Shown here in pieces: positions 11,001-23,800 of a DNA stretch of 64,000 bases. The stretch's first letter is position 1. Each line of letters starts with the position of its first letter. The stretch is taken from the NCBI RefSeq assembly GCF_028858725.1, contig NC_084763.1, positions 6,572,001 to 6,636,000 of the forward strand, given 5' to 3'. The notes under the pieces are model-generated. The model did no database searches, was not told the origin of the DNA, and saw only the letters and a list, made by a program, of their open reading frames with translations. Position numbers and translations under genes: made by a program. Source of the DNA: Colius striatus (lineage: Eukaryota > Chordata > Aves > Coliiformes > Coliidae).

Positions 11001-14000
11001 GAGGGAGCCCTGGCACAGGCTGCCCAGAGGGGTTGTGGAGGCTCCTTCCTTGGAGGTCTTGAATACCCACCTCGACACGTTTCTATGCAACCTGATCTAG
11101 GTGACCCTGCCTCTGCAGAGGGATTGGACTGGATGATCTCTAAAGGTCCCCTACCATTCTGTGACCTGTCTGCTGTTGTGAAGCAAGGCTGTTCCCAGGG
11201 GCTGCCTTCTCCTTCTGGCTTGCAGTGCTGAGCAGGAGTATGATGGGTGCTGGGAAGTGGCCTACGGGGCATGTTTTGGGTCCCAGCTCTGCCCCAAAGC
11301 TCCCTTTGTTCAGGCTCTCAGCTGCAGCGCGGGTGGTTGCTTGCCGCATGATGCAAAAGGGAACAGAGATTTCTTTGTTGGCCGGGGCCTGGCTGCTCTG
11401 CCGGCAGAAATTGAGCCGAAATCAGCAAGTTTTACCCCTTTCCCTTTCCCAATGCGGCTGCCATTCTGCCAGTGTGCTGGAGCGTGAGCCAACCGGCGCT
11501 GCTGACCAGTGTCAGTGGCACGTGGGGCAGGACTGCTGCTGCTGACATATCAGCTCCCCGCCCTGGCTAGCAGAAAGCACGCTCAGCGCTGTTTGGGGAA
11601 GCAACCGTCAGCTGAGCTGGCGTGGAGCAGGGCACAGGGCCCCTTCTGTGGTGGGATGAGGTTGGATGTGGCTTGTGCTGAGCTTTCTTCCATCAGGCTG
11701 GCTTCAGACACGTGCTGCCACACATGAGCTGAGCAACTGGCCACCGCCAGCAACAGGCATTGCTTTTTTTCTTGCATAGCCTAAGGCAAAAGAACTGGAC
11801 TCAAGTTTAGATTGGAGATCAGGAAGAACTTTTTGCCTGAGAGGATTGTCAGCCCCAGTTCCAGGCTGCCCAGGGAGGTGGTGGAGACCCCATCCCTGGA
11901 GTTGTTGCAAAGCCATGGAGCTGAGGTGCTGAGGGACATGGGTTAGTGCTGGGCTTGGCAGGATGAGGTGAGGGGCTGGACTCAATGGTCTTAAATGTCT
12001 TTTCCATCTGAAATGATAGTCCATAGAAATCACCTTTTTTGTTCTTAAGGCCAGGTGTGCCGAGAGTCAGAGATGAAAGCTCAAGGATGTTGCTGGAAAT
12101 ACTTCCAAAATATTATATTTGGAAGAAGCAAAAGCTTATTTCTAGAATAATTGCTACTGAGTTGGAAATGGCTTTCAAGCCATTAGCAGATACAAGGAAA
12201 ACCATAAACTATCTAGAGATTTGCCATAATGCCATTTTTCAATTGTCAGCCTTGCCACAGGACATCTATAAATATTTATAGCAGGGCTGGTTATTACACA
12301 GTTGGGGAATTTAGCACATTACAGTTTTTACAGACAATGTTGTCAATATATTTTTAAAGCCCTTTCATTCTGTGACTTTATTTTCCATGTTTTAGGGGCC
12401 TAAATGTTTGAAGAAGAGGATAGAAAGGTTAAACAGAGGATGAAATGGAACATGTACTGAAAGCAAGTAGGAAGGGTGGTGGGGGCAGTCAAAGGGTGGG
12501 AGATGGAGGAAGGTTTGAGTATGGATGGGAGAGCCTGTGACAGACCATCATCTGTCACAGAATCTTAAGGGTTGGAAAGGACCTCGAAAGATCATCCAGT
12601 CCAACTCCCCTGCCAGAGCAGGACCAGCTAGAGTAGGTCACACAAGAACTTGTCCAGGTGGGTTTTGAAGGAAACCACAGAGGCAGTGCCAATGCTCTGA
12701 GCCTTAAACGGGATAGACAGGAGACAGCAGAGGCAGTTTCTGCCCTCCATGGGATTTGTGTTAGGGTATTTTATAGTGGCTTTCAATGCCTGACAGCATC
12801 TTTACCATGTGTTGCATTCAGCTGCTGTGCTTTCTGCCTCCTGCTTCTTTTGGCTGCTTGTCCATACTCGGTGTCACCCAGCTGCTTTCTAGAAAGGAGC
12901 ACGCCGGTGATATTTTCTGGAGCAGCCACGCGTTGGCACGGAGAGGGAAAACGCAGCACATTAGTTCTGTGACAATCCTGGTGAATGTTGTGCAAAGAAG
13001 GTTTCCAGCAGCCAGATGGACAGGTTTTCTGCCCACAAAACTCTCTGCTTGGCATTGCTGTGGTGGGAGGGGGTTTTGTGAGGTAGCCTTTAGCTCTGGT
13101 GTCAGGATGGCACAGCATCTGAGGCTGCTGCTGCACGTGTGCATTCCTGAGAGAACATATCCCTTTGAAAAGCCACATTTTCTTATCTTTGCCTTGTTTT
13201 ATTTTTTCAGGGTATTTTGAGTTTTTTGTAATGCCTGCATGATTTATCTTCTGCTTTCTTAAAACGTTTCTTTCAATAAATGAGATAAATCTGCTTGGTT
13301 CGGGAAGGACCAGCAAGTTTTGCTGACTTGGTGCCAGCCTGTGTGCTGGGGTGGGCCTGCAGCCAAGCTAGCATTTCAGTTCAGGTCAGATTTGGACAAA
13401 GCAGCGTAACTAATTATTCTGTGCAGCGTTCTCTCCAGGTTTGTGTCAGTTTGGGCTCTGGCTCTGAGTGCAGCGAGGCTTAGGGGACAGCTTTCAGCGT
13501 GCTGATTGAATGCACGCAGGCAGCTGCAGCCCAGAGAGCCAGGTCTGCTCTGGGAAAGTGAAGTATCTGCTTTTCAGCAACCCTGTGTGTGCTACTGCAA
13601 AGGGCCTCTGAGCTTTTTTATCCCTGTAGTCTGAGAACTGATGGCTGCAGCTATCAGCTGCGAGAGGAAATTGTTAAGCACCCTTGGGAGTGCCAGCGTG
13701 GTGCTGCCGGAGCTGGGAGTTACTTTTCAGCGCTGTCGTAAGCACTGCTGGGTTTTCTTCCTAACTCTCTCCAGACCTTTCCAATTACTCTGGAGCTTGC
13801 AGCGCCCTGAGAAAATGGGATAAAAAGTGAAGTTTTGTTAACCATAGTATGACTAAGGACCTCCAGCAAAATAATGCTGTCTTTCTTTTAGGGCCAGTAG
13901 GAATGAGAAGTGACCAAGAGTCCCTGCCCCAGGGAGTTTAAGAGCAGGGGTGAATGGGTGGAAGGAGAGACCTGGAGGCAAAGTCACATCCATAGGGTTG

Positions 14001-17000
14001 TTGAGGACCAAAGACAGAAGAATGTCTTCTGTTTGTCCTTCACACTGCCTGTTTTGGGTAGATCCCTGTTTATTTGCTTAAACACAGATTAAGAGTGATG
14101 CAGCTTTAAAACCTTTCTGTTGCAATCATAGGGTATTGCCTGAAGTAAGCAAACTGACTTGATGTCTCATTTTCCTTGGACAAATACTTTCTCTGCCCAG
14201 CCACTAATAGCAGTTTTGGGTGGCTTTGCTGGGTTTCTCACTGTGAAATGGAGAGAGCAGGTCCTGCTAGCAGATGCTGTCAAGGGCATGAAACTTAGTT
14301 GTCACTTCTTACTCTGTCACCAAAATAGTTTTACATGGAAACATGGTGAGATTTGAGAGGCTCTACGTGAACACACAACACCTTTTGTGAACTTGCAGTG
14401 CTGAAGTCTTCTCCCTGTGGTCCCTCTCATCATCCCTCATATCTGCCCCGTTGCTGTCACTCCCAGCCCAGATCAGGTGGGTCTGTGCCTCAAGGGTCCC
14501 AGAGGCTTTCTTCTCATGAGGTGGAAACCCTCACCCTACACTCTGCCCAGCGCCAGGGTGAGTGCTAGTGGAAATGTGTTTGGTTTTGCTGGCAAGAGAC
14601 TGAGCTGAACATCTGAGCATGGTCCTCTTCTCCTTCCTCTGGAGCTCCAGAGCTGACCCTTGTCTTTAGGTGGCAAGAAAGCCCATAGATGTGAGGCAGG
14701 TTGGAATTGCACTTGGGACAGCTTATAGCCAAAGGTTGTATTCTTCCTCTTGCTCTCCTTTGCCCCACAGGCCCCATGGGAGTCGGGCCCCTTGCTTGCT
14801 GATACCAGCAGATATCCTTGCCTTAAAAACTGACTTCTTTCTTGCCTTGTCCTGCAAGAGGAACACGTGGGCAGGCTACGTGGTCTATAGGTAGTGGCTG
14901 TGTTGGGTTTCTGTTCAGATGTGACTGACAGAGGGTGGAGAGGTAGGTGTCAGGTAGTCCAGCTCTGGTTTGGTGGGAAATCCTTAGGACCTTCAGCAAA
15001 CACAACAGGGGTCTGAAATGGATGAAGATTTAAAGGGGCTAGGGGAAGAGGTGTATTTCCCTTACAGAATCACAGAATCTTAAGGGCTGGAATGGAGTTC
15101 AAAAGATCATCCAGTGCAACCCCCCTGCCAGAGCAGGACCACCTAGAGTAGGTCACACAGGAACTCGTCCAGGTGGGTTTGGAATATCTCCAGAGAAGGA
15201 GACTCCACAGACCATCTGGCAGCCCCTTCCAGTGCTCCCTCACCTGAACAGTGAAGGTTGCAACCAACCAACAAGCTTATTTGATGTAGTAAGTGGCAGA
15301 AACGATAGGTCTGTGGACAGCCTTGAGCACCACATAAGACCTCCCAGGCTTTTGGGAGGGTCCTTAAGTGGTTTTAATTATATATGAAGGTTTTGGGGAA
15401 GGATGGGAGAAGGAAGGAGATGTTGCTGTAGCCAGACAGGGCTGTTCTTGTGCAGTTTACTTTTTTGCAAACGGCTTTCACCTTGGAGGTTCGATGACTT
15501 TTGTGACCACTGTTAACAGCCTCTCTCAGGGTGAGTGATGCCATTGTTACCTACATCTTGTGGCTTGAATGGTTCTAAGCTGGTGAGTTGCAGATGTGAT
15601 CACCCAGACAGTGACCCCAGCCTCCCCACCTTCTGGTCCTGCTTCTGACCTCTCGTCTCCTCTCTCTTCCAGGCACCTGTGTGAAGTGCAGCAAGGGGGT
15701 GTACGGAGCAAACCAGGCTTGCCAGGCCATGGGCAACCTCTACCATGACGGCTGCTTCACCTGTGGAGCCTGCAGTGAGTACCCTTCCCTGGCCTGCTGC
15801 TCATGCCACCAGTGCAGGGCCCTGGGGTGGCAAACTCTTGGGCTATAGCATTTTTCTGGTGTAAAGGGGCAAAAAAAGGAGGTGTTCACTGAATTATCTG
15901 CCAGCTAGAGTCTGCCACAGCTCTATGTCATGGTGGTGGTGGTGGTTGCTGTTTGTTTTTTAATGGATTCTTGCAAGGTCCCTGTACTTGGGCCACAACA
16001 ACCCCAGGAAATGCTACAGGCTTGGGGCAGAGTGTCTGGAGAACTGCCTGGCAGAAAAGGACCTGGGAGGTGTTGGTTTGCAGCAGCTGAACATGAGCCA
16101 GCAGTGTGCCCAGGTGGTCAAGAAGGCAAATGGCATCCTGGCTTGTATCAGGAACAGTGTGGCCTGCAGGACCAAGGAAGTGATTATGCTGCTGTACTTG
16201 GCACTGGTGAGGCTGTACCTCAAATACTGTGTTCAGTTCTGTGTCCCTCACTACAAGAGAGACACCAAGGTCCTGGAGCATGTCCAGAGATGGGCAACAA
16301 AGCTTGGAAGGATCTGGAGAACAAGTCTGATGAAGAGTGGCTGGGAGAACTGGGGGTGTTCAGTCTGGACAAGAGGAGGCTGAGGGGAGATAACTCTCTA
16401 CAGCTGCCCAAAAGGAGGCTGTAGTGAAGTGGGAGATGATCTCTTCTCCCAAGCAACAAGTGATAGGACAAGAGGCCTCAAGTTGCACCGGAGGAGTTTA
16501 GACTGGAGATTAGGAAGAACTTTTTCACTGAGGGGGTTGTCAGCCCCTGTCCCAGGCTGCCCAGGGAGGTGGTGGAGTCCCCATCCCTGGAGCTATTGCA
16601 AAGCTGTGGAGCTGAGGTGCTGAGGGACACGGTATAGTGGTGAGCTTGGTACAATCAGGTTAGTGGTTGGACTCCATGATCTTACAGATCTTTTCCAACT
16701 AAACAGTTTTATGATTCAATGAGTCTAAGGTATGTAGACTGCCTTCTGGTATGGGTGACAGTTGTTTTCATTCCCCTGCCTCTCAGTTACATTTTCTTAC
16801 TCAGCAGAGTATTTTTGCAAAGTGGCAGTGAATGTGCCTTAGCTAGCATGTCGAGGTGTTTTTTATCTGTCACATCAGACTCTGCAGCCATTCTGTCCTT
16901 TCAGTGTGTGGGCCCCAGGGAGAGCCCCCTGGTCAGCACGGTGCTGAGGGCACAAGCAGTGTGTGACACCAGCAGCGGGCTCTTGGTGACAGACACACCT

Positions 17001-20000
17001 TTGCAGATGGAGCTGCTGAGCGGTTCATCTGGTGACGGTGTTTGCACTGCATGCATTACTCTTACTCATTCAAATCATTCTGCCCTTCTGAGGGACCTCT
17101 GGTCTAAGTGAGAATGACCCAGGTTACACATCTTACTTGCTCTTTCTCCAGGGAAGTGGAGCCATGCCATGAGACGAGGGGCATGTCTCTGGTAGCTTGC
17201 TGTCTGAGTATGGCAGAGAGGGAGCTGGTTATTGTGCCTGAGGTATCAGGCTGGAAGCAGTGATGATGAGCCAGGTGAAATCTGCTCATGAAGCAGAGTA
17301 AATAGTTCAGCTGGCCCCACTGAGCTCTGTGCCACTTCAGACCCACATCTGAAGCTCACTGGAGTGTACAGCATGCTGCACTGGGATCCTCCTAAGCAGC
17401 TTTTTGAGGTCTGTGATGGAGCTGGGGTGAGGAACAGGCCGCTTGGTTTTAAATCGTGCCTGTGTTTGTAAGACTGTGGTTTTTCTAGTTTGTTATGTTT
17501 AACTTTAAGGCTATAAGCATATTTTTAGAAATGTAGCTGTGTATGTGGTGGCAGTAAAAAATAATCATCCTTCTGGTGCTTTTGTATATATGAGTTTTGG
17601 TTTTCCCAGATGAGTCCTTGGGTTTTTCTCCTGTGTTGTATTTAGAGTTGTAAACTCATCAGGATTGCATGTGTTTTATTTGGAGCTGTAAAGTGGGAAT
17701 AAATATAGAAAGATGTGTATGCTTTTAATAATAGCAGGACCTTGAACTCTGCTCATTTCCCTGCTATCCAACACCAGCTGCCTTGCCTCACCTATGTTTT
17801 CAGTAGAGCACTTCACAGTCATCTGACCAGAGGCAGGAAAACTGCAAAGAAAAAGTGGTGTTTGCACATAATGGCAGTCTCCTAAAGGCTGAGGAGTCAG
17901 CAGCTCACTCTTTTGTCCTTATTCTCTCATATAAATTGCTTGAAAATCTTCTCCCATAGGGAAGATTCCTGGCTGCAGCCAGGGCTTTGCTTCAGGGACC
18001 TCTTGCCCCCTCCATAGGCGGGTGGCCTCCAAACTGCCTTTGTACACAAAGCTCCTGTTAAAAATAATCCAGCAGCAGGTTTGAGCTATCTGAAATTTCC
18101 AGAATTGGTTAAAAAATAGCTTAATCCCATTTCTAGTGAGGTGGATTGGTAAGGGCTGAAAGAACAGCTATTTGATGCTTATTCTAAAAGGCAATCCTTT
18201 CCAAAGGTTTCCACTGCGAGACAAAAAGATGTGGGTGTCAGGGGAGACTTGGGAAGGTGCAGAGAAGCTAGGCTTAGCAAAATGAAGCCCTTTTTCTCCA
18301 TTACCTAAGGTAACTAAGCAGTATACTGAGGAGATGTGCTGGGGAAAAGAGTTTCAAATGTTAGGTATAGAAAAAAGGCTAGTGAAAATTATAAGGGAAA
18401 AGAAAAAGATATGTGGGAAGCAATAGTAGTAATCTCTGAACAGAAAATAGCATATTTCCATACGAGATAGAAAAGGGGAATGCAAGCCACGGGAGCAGAA
18501 GCAAGAGCCTAATTTGGCTTGTTTCATGAAGGACAGTAAGTCAAAGCTGAAGCCCTTCCTGTTGGGGCAGCGGCTGTGCAAAGATGGAAGCTGGTCTCAA
18601 CGGTGAGTGGCCCGATGGAGAGGAGGGAGTGCGATGGTGTGGGATTCCCAGCGCACAAAGGAGGAAGGCCCTCACAGTCGTGGTGTTTCCCTGGCGTGCA
18701 GGAACCTCTGCAAGTGGCAGAGCTGAGCAGAAACCCACACAGAGTGTGATTTCCGCCGCTGGCTCCGCGGTGTGCGGGGCCTTCGTGGGCCTGGTGCTTG
18801 TGCTCGTAAAGGCATAGCTGGGCTGACTTCCTGATTCATCAGGCTCCTTTGTCTTGCAGCTGCTTAACTGATGCCTGAGGTGATACATGCTGTCCTGCAG
18901 AAGCAAATGTACCAGAGGGGAATCCCCCCTTTCACAGACTGAGGTCATTCCCCAGTCCCCCCACACATCAGCTGCTGTGGGGATGAAGGCCACACGAGGC
19001 TGTCGTTTGCCCAGAGAGAGCACGTGCCTCTCTGCAGGCTTTCTGTTATCTAAGTCACTGCAGTGAATATGATGAGGCTGTTTTATCCACCAGCAAAATA
19101 AATATTTGTCCGGATGGTCTTGTCTGCCTGACTGCAAAGCACATCTTGAGCAGCCTGTGTGGAAACTCTGGTTTTCAGCTGAAACCTAAGTAGTGCTTTT
19201 AAGGTCAAGTGGAGTTCATCTTGGACACCATCCAGTACAAACTTGTCTTTGTGAAGTCAAGGTTGCTCAAGATTTCGACCCTAAATTTTTTTTGCTCTGG
19301 TGGAACACCGAATAACTCCACTCCAATAAATAAAATATACACAATTACCTATTAAGGTAAAGCATAGTGTCCTCCTGATATTTATATCTGCTGTCCTGCT
19401 GTTTTCAGTTTAGTGAGGATTTCTAATTTTGCTCATAGTTGGCTTTGTGTCCCAAGCATGCATCAGTTTCCCAGACACAGAAAACTGAGTGGGTCTAAGG
19501 AAGGGGAGCAGAGGTGGGGGGGGGATGATACCTCATAGTGCCAAATTTCCTACACCCTCTGTTTCCTGATAGACATATATTGAGAGATAAATGATAGAGC
19601 GATTCTGTTGAGCAGAGCTACGCATATGTTACAGGGTTCAGTTGTCAGGGAAAAGAAATAATGTTCTGTTTTATCTGAGCCGCTGGCATGTAATGCAGAA
19701 AATTTGGCTTAGAGGTCAAACCAACAGATTTAGAATGATTACTTTGGCATAAAGGTCTCATTTATCTTCTTGTTTGTTACAGGGCAGAGACACAAACAAG
19801 GCAGCTTTTTTTTTTGCAGAGGGAGAGAGGAGAAAAAAAACCACTTTGGTCTCTTTCTGCAGGATTAGTAATAAATTATATTTGCTTTACAGGAGGGCCA
19901 TGAAAGTAGGTTAAAAAAAAATAGTCCTCAACTCATACAGCTATTTCCTGCAAGCTCAAGGTGTCTGTTTCCGCCTTGGGGTTTTCATTTCAGTTTGTGG

Positions 20001-20703
20001 ACAAACAGTTGTAGTTATCAAATGGTTTATTACACATTAACTATTTAAGTCACTAGTTAATACCTCCTTCAAACCACAAAAGGTGTTGGAATACTTATTG
20101 TTTAGGTAATAAGGAGACCTTATAAGTGGTATAGATTGAACTAGACAGTATCACTCTAACCCACTGTGGTGTTTTAGTGTGCTCACTAGGATTCGACCAG
20201 GCTTATATCTATCTGACTGCCACAGGTTGCCTGGAAAACAGACCTTTTCAGCTCTGCTAGCAACATAAGTTAAAGCAGAAAGGTCTTACACTTGAGCCAT
20301 TTGGCCCTCAGAGGAAATCTGAGAGCTAAAAAAGTGCAATGGAAGCGTCAGAGATGACTGTGAAGGAAATCAGTAGGCGAGGAAGGAAGTCAGAAAGAAA
20401 GAATCGATTGCAAGGTGGTTGGAAGGAGGGTTTGATGTCGAAACTACAGCAGAAAAGCCAAAACCAGGACCAGATTTTGGCCTCTCACTGCAAAGAGGTG
20501 GAAACCTTGCATGTTTGCCATGTTACAGAATTTGACCTTTGGCATGCCAACATTACTGCATTACTTTCTTTTTCTTTCTTCTTTTTTTTTCCTGTAAGCT
20601 CAGATTAATGTTGATATCTGTGTAAAGGTAACAGGCTGCTTTTCCAGTGGCAGAGTTTGATACCACATGAGCTGGCTCTCACCACCCTCTGGGTAATACA
20701 TAC

Positions 20704-20756
<53 letters not shown>

Positions 20757-20769
20757 TATACATATATAT

Positions 20770-20800
<31 letters not shown>

Positions 20801-23800
20801 CACATTTCACTTAATATTTCACAATGCAATTGTATTTTGAGGTATCAAGGGTCATTTATTAAAGGAGGCAGATAAGCTATTGACATAGTATTCCCTGCAA
20901 GCATAGCCCTCTGCTTGGCCTAATTCATCTTCCTGCAGTGATTATAAAGCATGGATGGCTATTAGAGCAATGCAGCTCTTGTATGTTGAATAAGCATGTC
21001 CTGTGTTGGTATGTAACCCTTGGAACAACAAGGCCATGCCTTTATTGGCGCTGCTAAGTAACTATACAAGCAGAAAGTCGCCTTTTCCTGCAAGCACAAC
21101 TTGATCCCAAACAGCAGGACAGCCAGACTTGCCAAGTGAATTTCCCTGAGGCATATGTATCATGTATGGTTATCTTCAGATGCAGAAACTGCCAGCTCTT
21201 CTAGTGGAGGCAGAATTTACTACCTGTAATTGTATATAAAGCCACTACACCCATTGATACCTGTGAGAAATGTGCAGATGGAGAGTGCGAAGTATTGCCA
21301 ATAATCCTTCCTCAGCATCCCACTAATAAAATTGTCATGCCAAAATCCATGTAGTCAACAATACATTTTTCTTCCAGCAAAAGTAGGATCAGAAAAGATT
21401 CAGATGTGCTTGGCTTTCCACTTTGGGAAACAGGGAAGTGTTTCCACTTCAGTTTAAATTACTGCTTTGTTCTGGGTGACTTTTTTGTCTTCAGGCTCAG
21501 AGCTCAGTGGAGAGAAATCCCTGCTGTTTGGCACCAGAAGTGCTTGCTGTAGATGAGAAGCACCAGGGCAGCTTTTGTGGTAGGATGACAGTACTTGTTC
21601 CTCTCCTAGCCACATCTCAGCATAGTAGTGCTTTGGAGTCTGAGCTGGAGGGGCTTTAGCACGGTCCAGGTATCCTGAATGGAAAGCTGCAGTGTTCAGC
21701 TCAGGGCTTTATTCAATATGCAAGTGGTCTGAGTAGATTGCATGTGTCCTAGTGTTGGCTAAAGTCTGAAATCATTAGGACAACGTGAAGAAAAAAGGTT
21801 GAAAGCTTTAATGGAATATATTTTGTGTCTTTCAGGTCTTTTTAGTTCATAGTGTCATCTTTAAAGTACTGGGCTTTGTTAAGAACAGACATAGGATTAG
21901 TTGTGCTGTAAAGATTTTAGAGGGTTTCTTATAATGTTTTAATGGTACCTATGACTAATTTTCTGAGTAACCACTGAGGCCTCATCCACACCCAGAGAAA
22001 TTGAAAAATTGCTCTCATATGGTCTTGATTCAGAGTTACATTCACTGAGGACACAGAGCTTGCCTCCCCCTCCTTCCTTCTTCTTTGTGCGTTTTGATGG
22101 CAGTTGGTGGGTGACAGGGTGGGAAGCCACTCTGGTTTTGGTGCGTTTTGGGGAACAGGGCAGCTGTCCCTGGAGTGGTGCAGAGAGCAGCTGGGCATTG
22201 GGTTCAAAACTGGCAGGGACTCCCTGGTTCATAATGCTTCTTTGTCCCAGAGTGACTTTATCATACCTCTGAATTTTGAAGCTTCTAGGGGTTTTCCCTG
22301 AAAAGAAGAACACTTGAATCTCCTCTTGCAATGGTTTGCTCAGTGTATGTCTTGCTGGGCTTTCACAGTGTTTGCCCCTGAGGAGCCATTTCTGCCTTCA
22401 CCTGTGGTTGCTTTGCCATTAGAGACAGCTGATCTTTTCTTACATGTCCCAGATTACGCTCCTGGCTTCCAGGCACCAGATCTTTTTTCTCAGAGGTTGT
22501 TTGGCTTTGTTTTTTTTTACTTCCTCAAATGTGTGGTGAAAGAGCCAAGGGCGTTTTTTACAGTTCTACAATACAGCTGGTATGGCTGAGAGACACACTT
22601 AGATCTGAGATGCTGATGGAGCTATGGTGTCCCAGCACAGTTTCTGTTAAGAGATATCCTATTCTCCTGCCTACAGTTTCACCAACACTTCAGTCTGACC
22701 TGACTGAGCCTGAGTTTACCTGATTTGTAGGATGAGCAGGCGTCAAAGTGACAGGAAATATTGCCACTTCTGTGTCAGTCTTGCTGCTGCATCCAGCTTT
22801 AACAGAGGCCAAGAGACGGCAAAAACTAAGCAGAGCTCTCTGATGCTTGACTTTTTCTGCTGCATGTGGTAGGACACCATAAAGCTTCTGCAAAATATCT
22901 TCATAAGGCTCCAAAAACACAAGCGCTGGCCAGGGACCGATGTGTCTTGTGTCCAGCAGAACTGGAGGCTGCAGAGACTTTTGAATGGTACAGGGAAGCC
23001 AAGGTCTCTGGGCTGTGCCTGTTTTACTGCCTGCAGGCTGTGCACTCAGCAGAGTAGGTTCTTCAATCCAAACCTCCTCACAGCTTTCTGTGGGGGGAAA
23101 TGAAAACTAGGGGAAGGACTGCGGCTTGAGCCAGAGCCACTCGACTGAGGTGGAGCTTGCTTTGATGTTTAGCAGCTACATGCATGGTGTGCCCAGCCTG
23201 CTGTCCCACTGGTGTGGCAGGGGGTTACAGCCAGTGACTCTGGAAACTGAAATCCTTTTGTATTCAACCTGCCATCAGTAATCACATGTCCAACCTTGTC
23301 TTACAGCTGTGGCACTGTAAGAAGGACTGATTTCTGGAAAGACAGGGGCCCGGGGCTGTCAGTGTGGAAGGGACACAGAAGTAGTTGCCAGTCAGCAGTG
23401 ATTCTCCCCTATCTGCTGTGCAGATACTGCAGGGAGCTCCAGGATGCTTAGATAAGTGAAGACCACGCTGCCTTCCTGGTGATACAGGGTCCTGGTCCTG
23501 CATCCCCACAGAGCCCTGGGATGCAGACATAACCCTGTGCCATTATGTGATTGAGAGCAATCTCTTGTCTTTGAACATGGGTTTGGCACTCCGTTGTCCT
23601 TTTAATAAATAATGGAAAATCAACTTCAAAAGAGAAAGTTGCATCTAGCTCCCCAGCAAGAAAATGATACATCTCCCAGCATCCTCCTTGGGGAGTTGCA
23701 AGTCCCAGGTAAACCCCTCCTTGTATGAACTTCAAAAGAAGAGAGCTGTCATTTGAGAGAATGATGGACAAAAGCACCAGCATCCTGGGAGTGCAGCCTG

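Larger units (their letters stand above)
5071..15672 (+). other. LIMD1 intron 1
   Basis: This is a 10.6-kb GT-AG intron, a common place for regulatory DNA in this gene. It holds seven CR1 fragments (listed separately), a small imperfect GGATGCTGCTG tandem at about 10278-10330, and an AT-rich unique block at about 12085-12370. No other exon was recognised on either strand. Confidence 0.9.

Noticed and set aside
12783-13316. 177-codon open frame on the - strand in LIMD1 intron 1
   Set aside because: No domain or family resemblance and no supporting signals; a competing frame on the + strand is of similar length.
18541-19137. 198-codon open frame on the - strand in LIMD1 intron 2
   Set aside because: There is no recognisable domain, no repeat signature and no splice or promoter context. 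An open frame of this length can occur by chance in a moderately GC-rich intron segment.
20600-20875. Tyr/Ile/Val/Cys-rich open frames near 20700
   Set aside because: They translate the TA/CA microsatellite.
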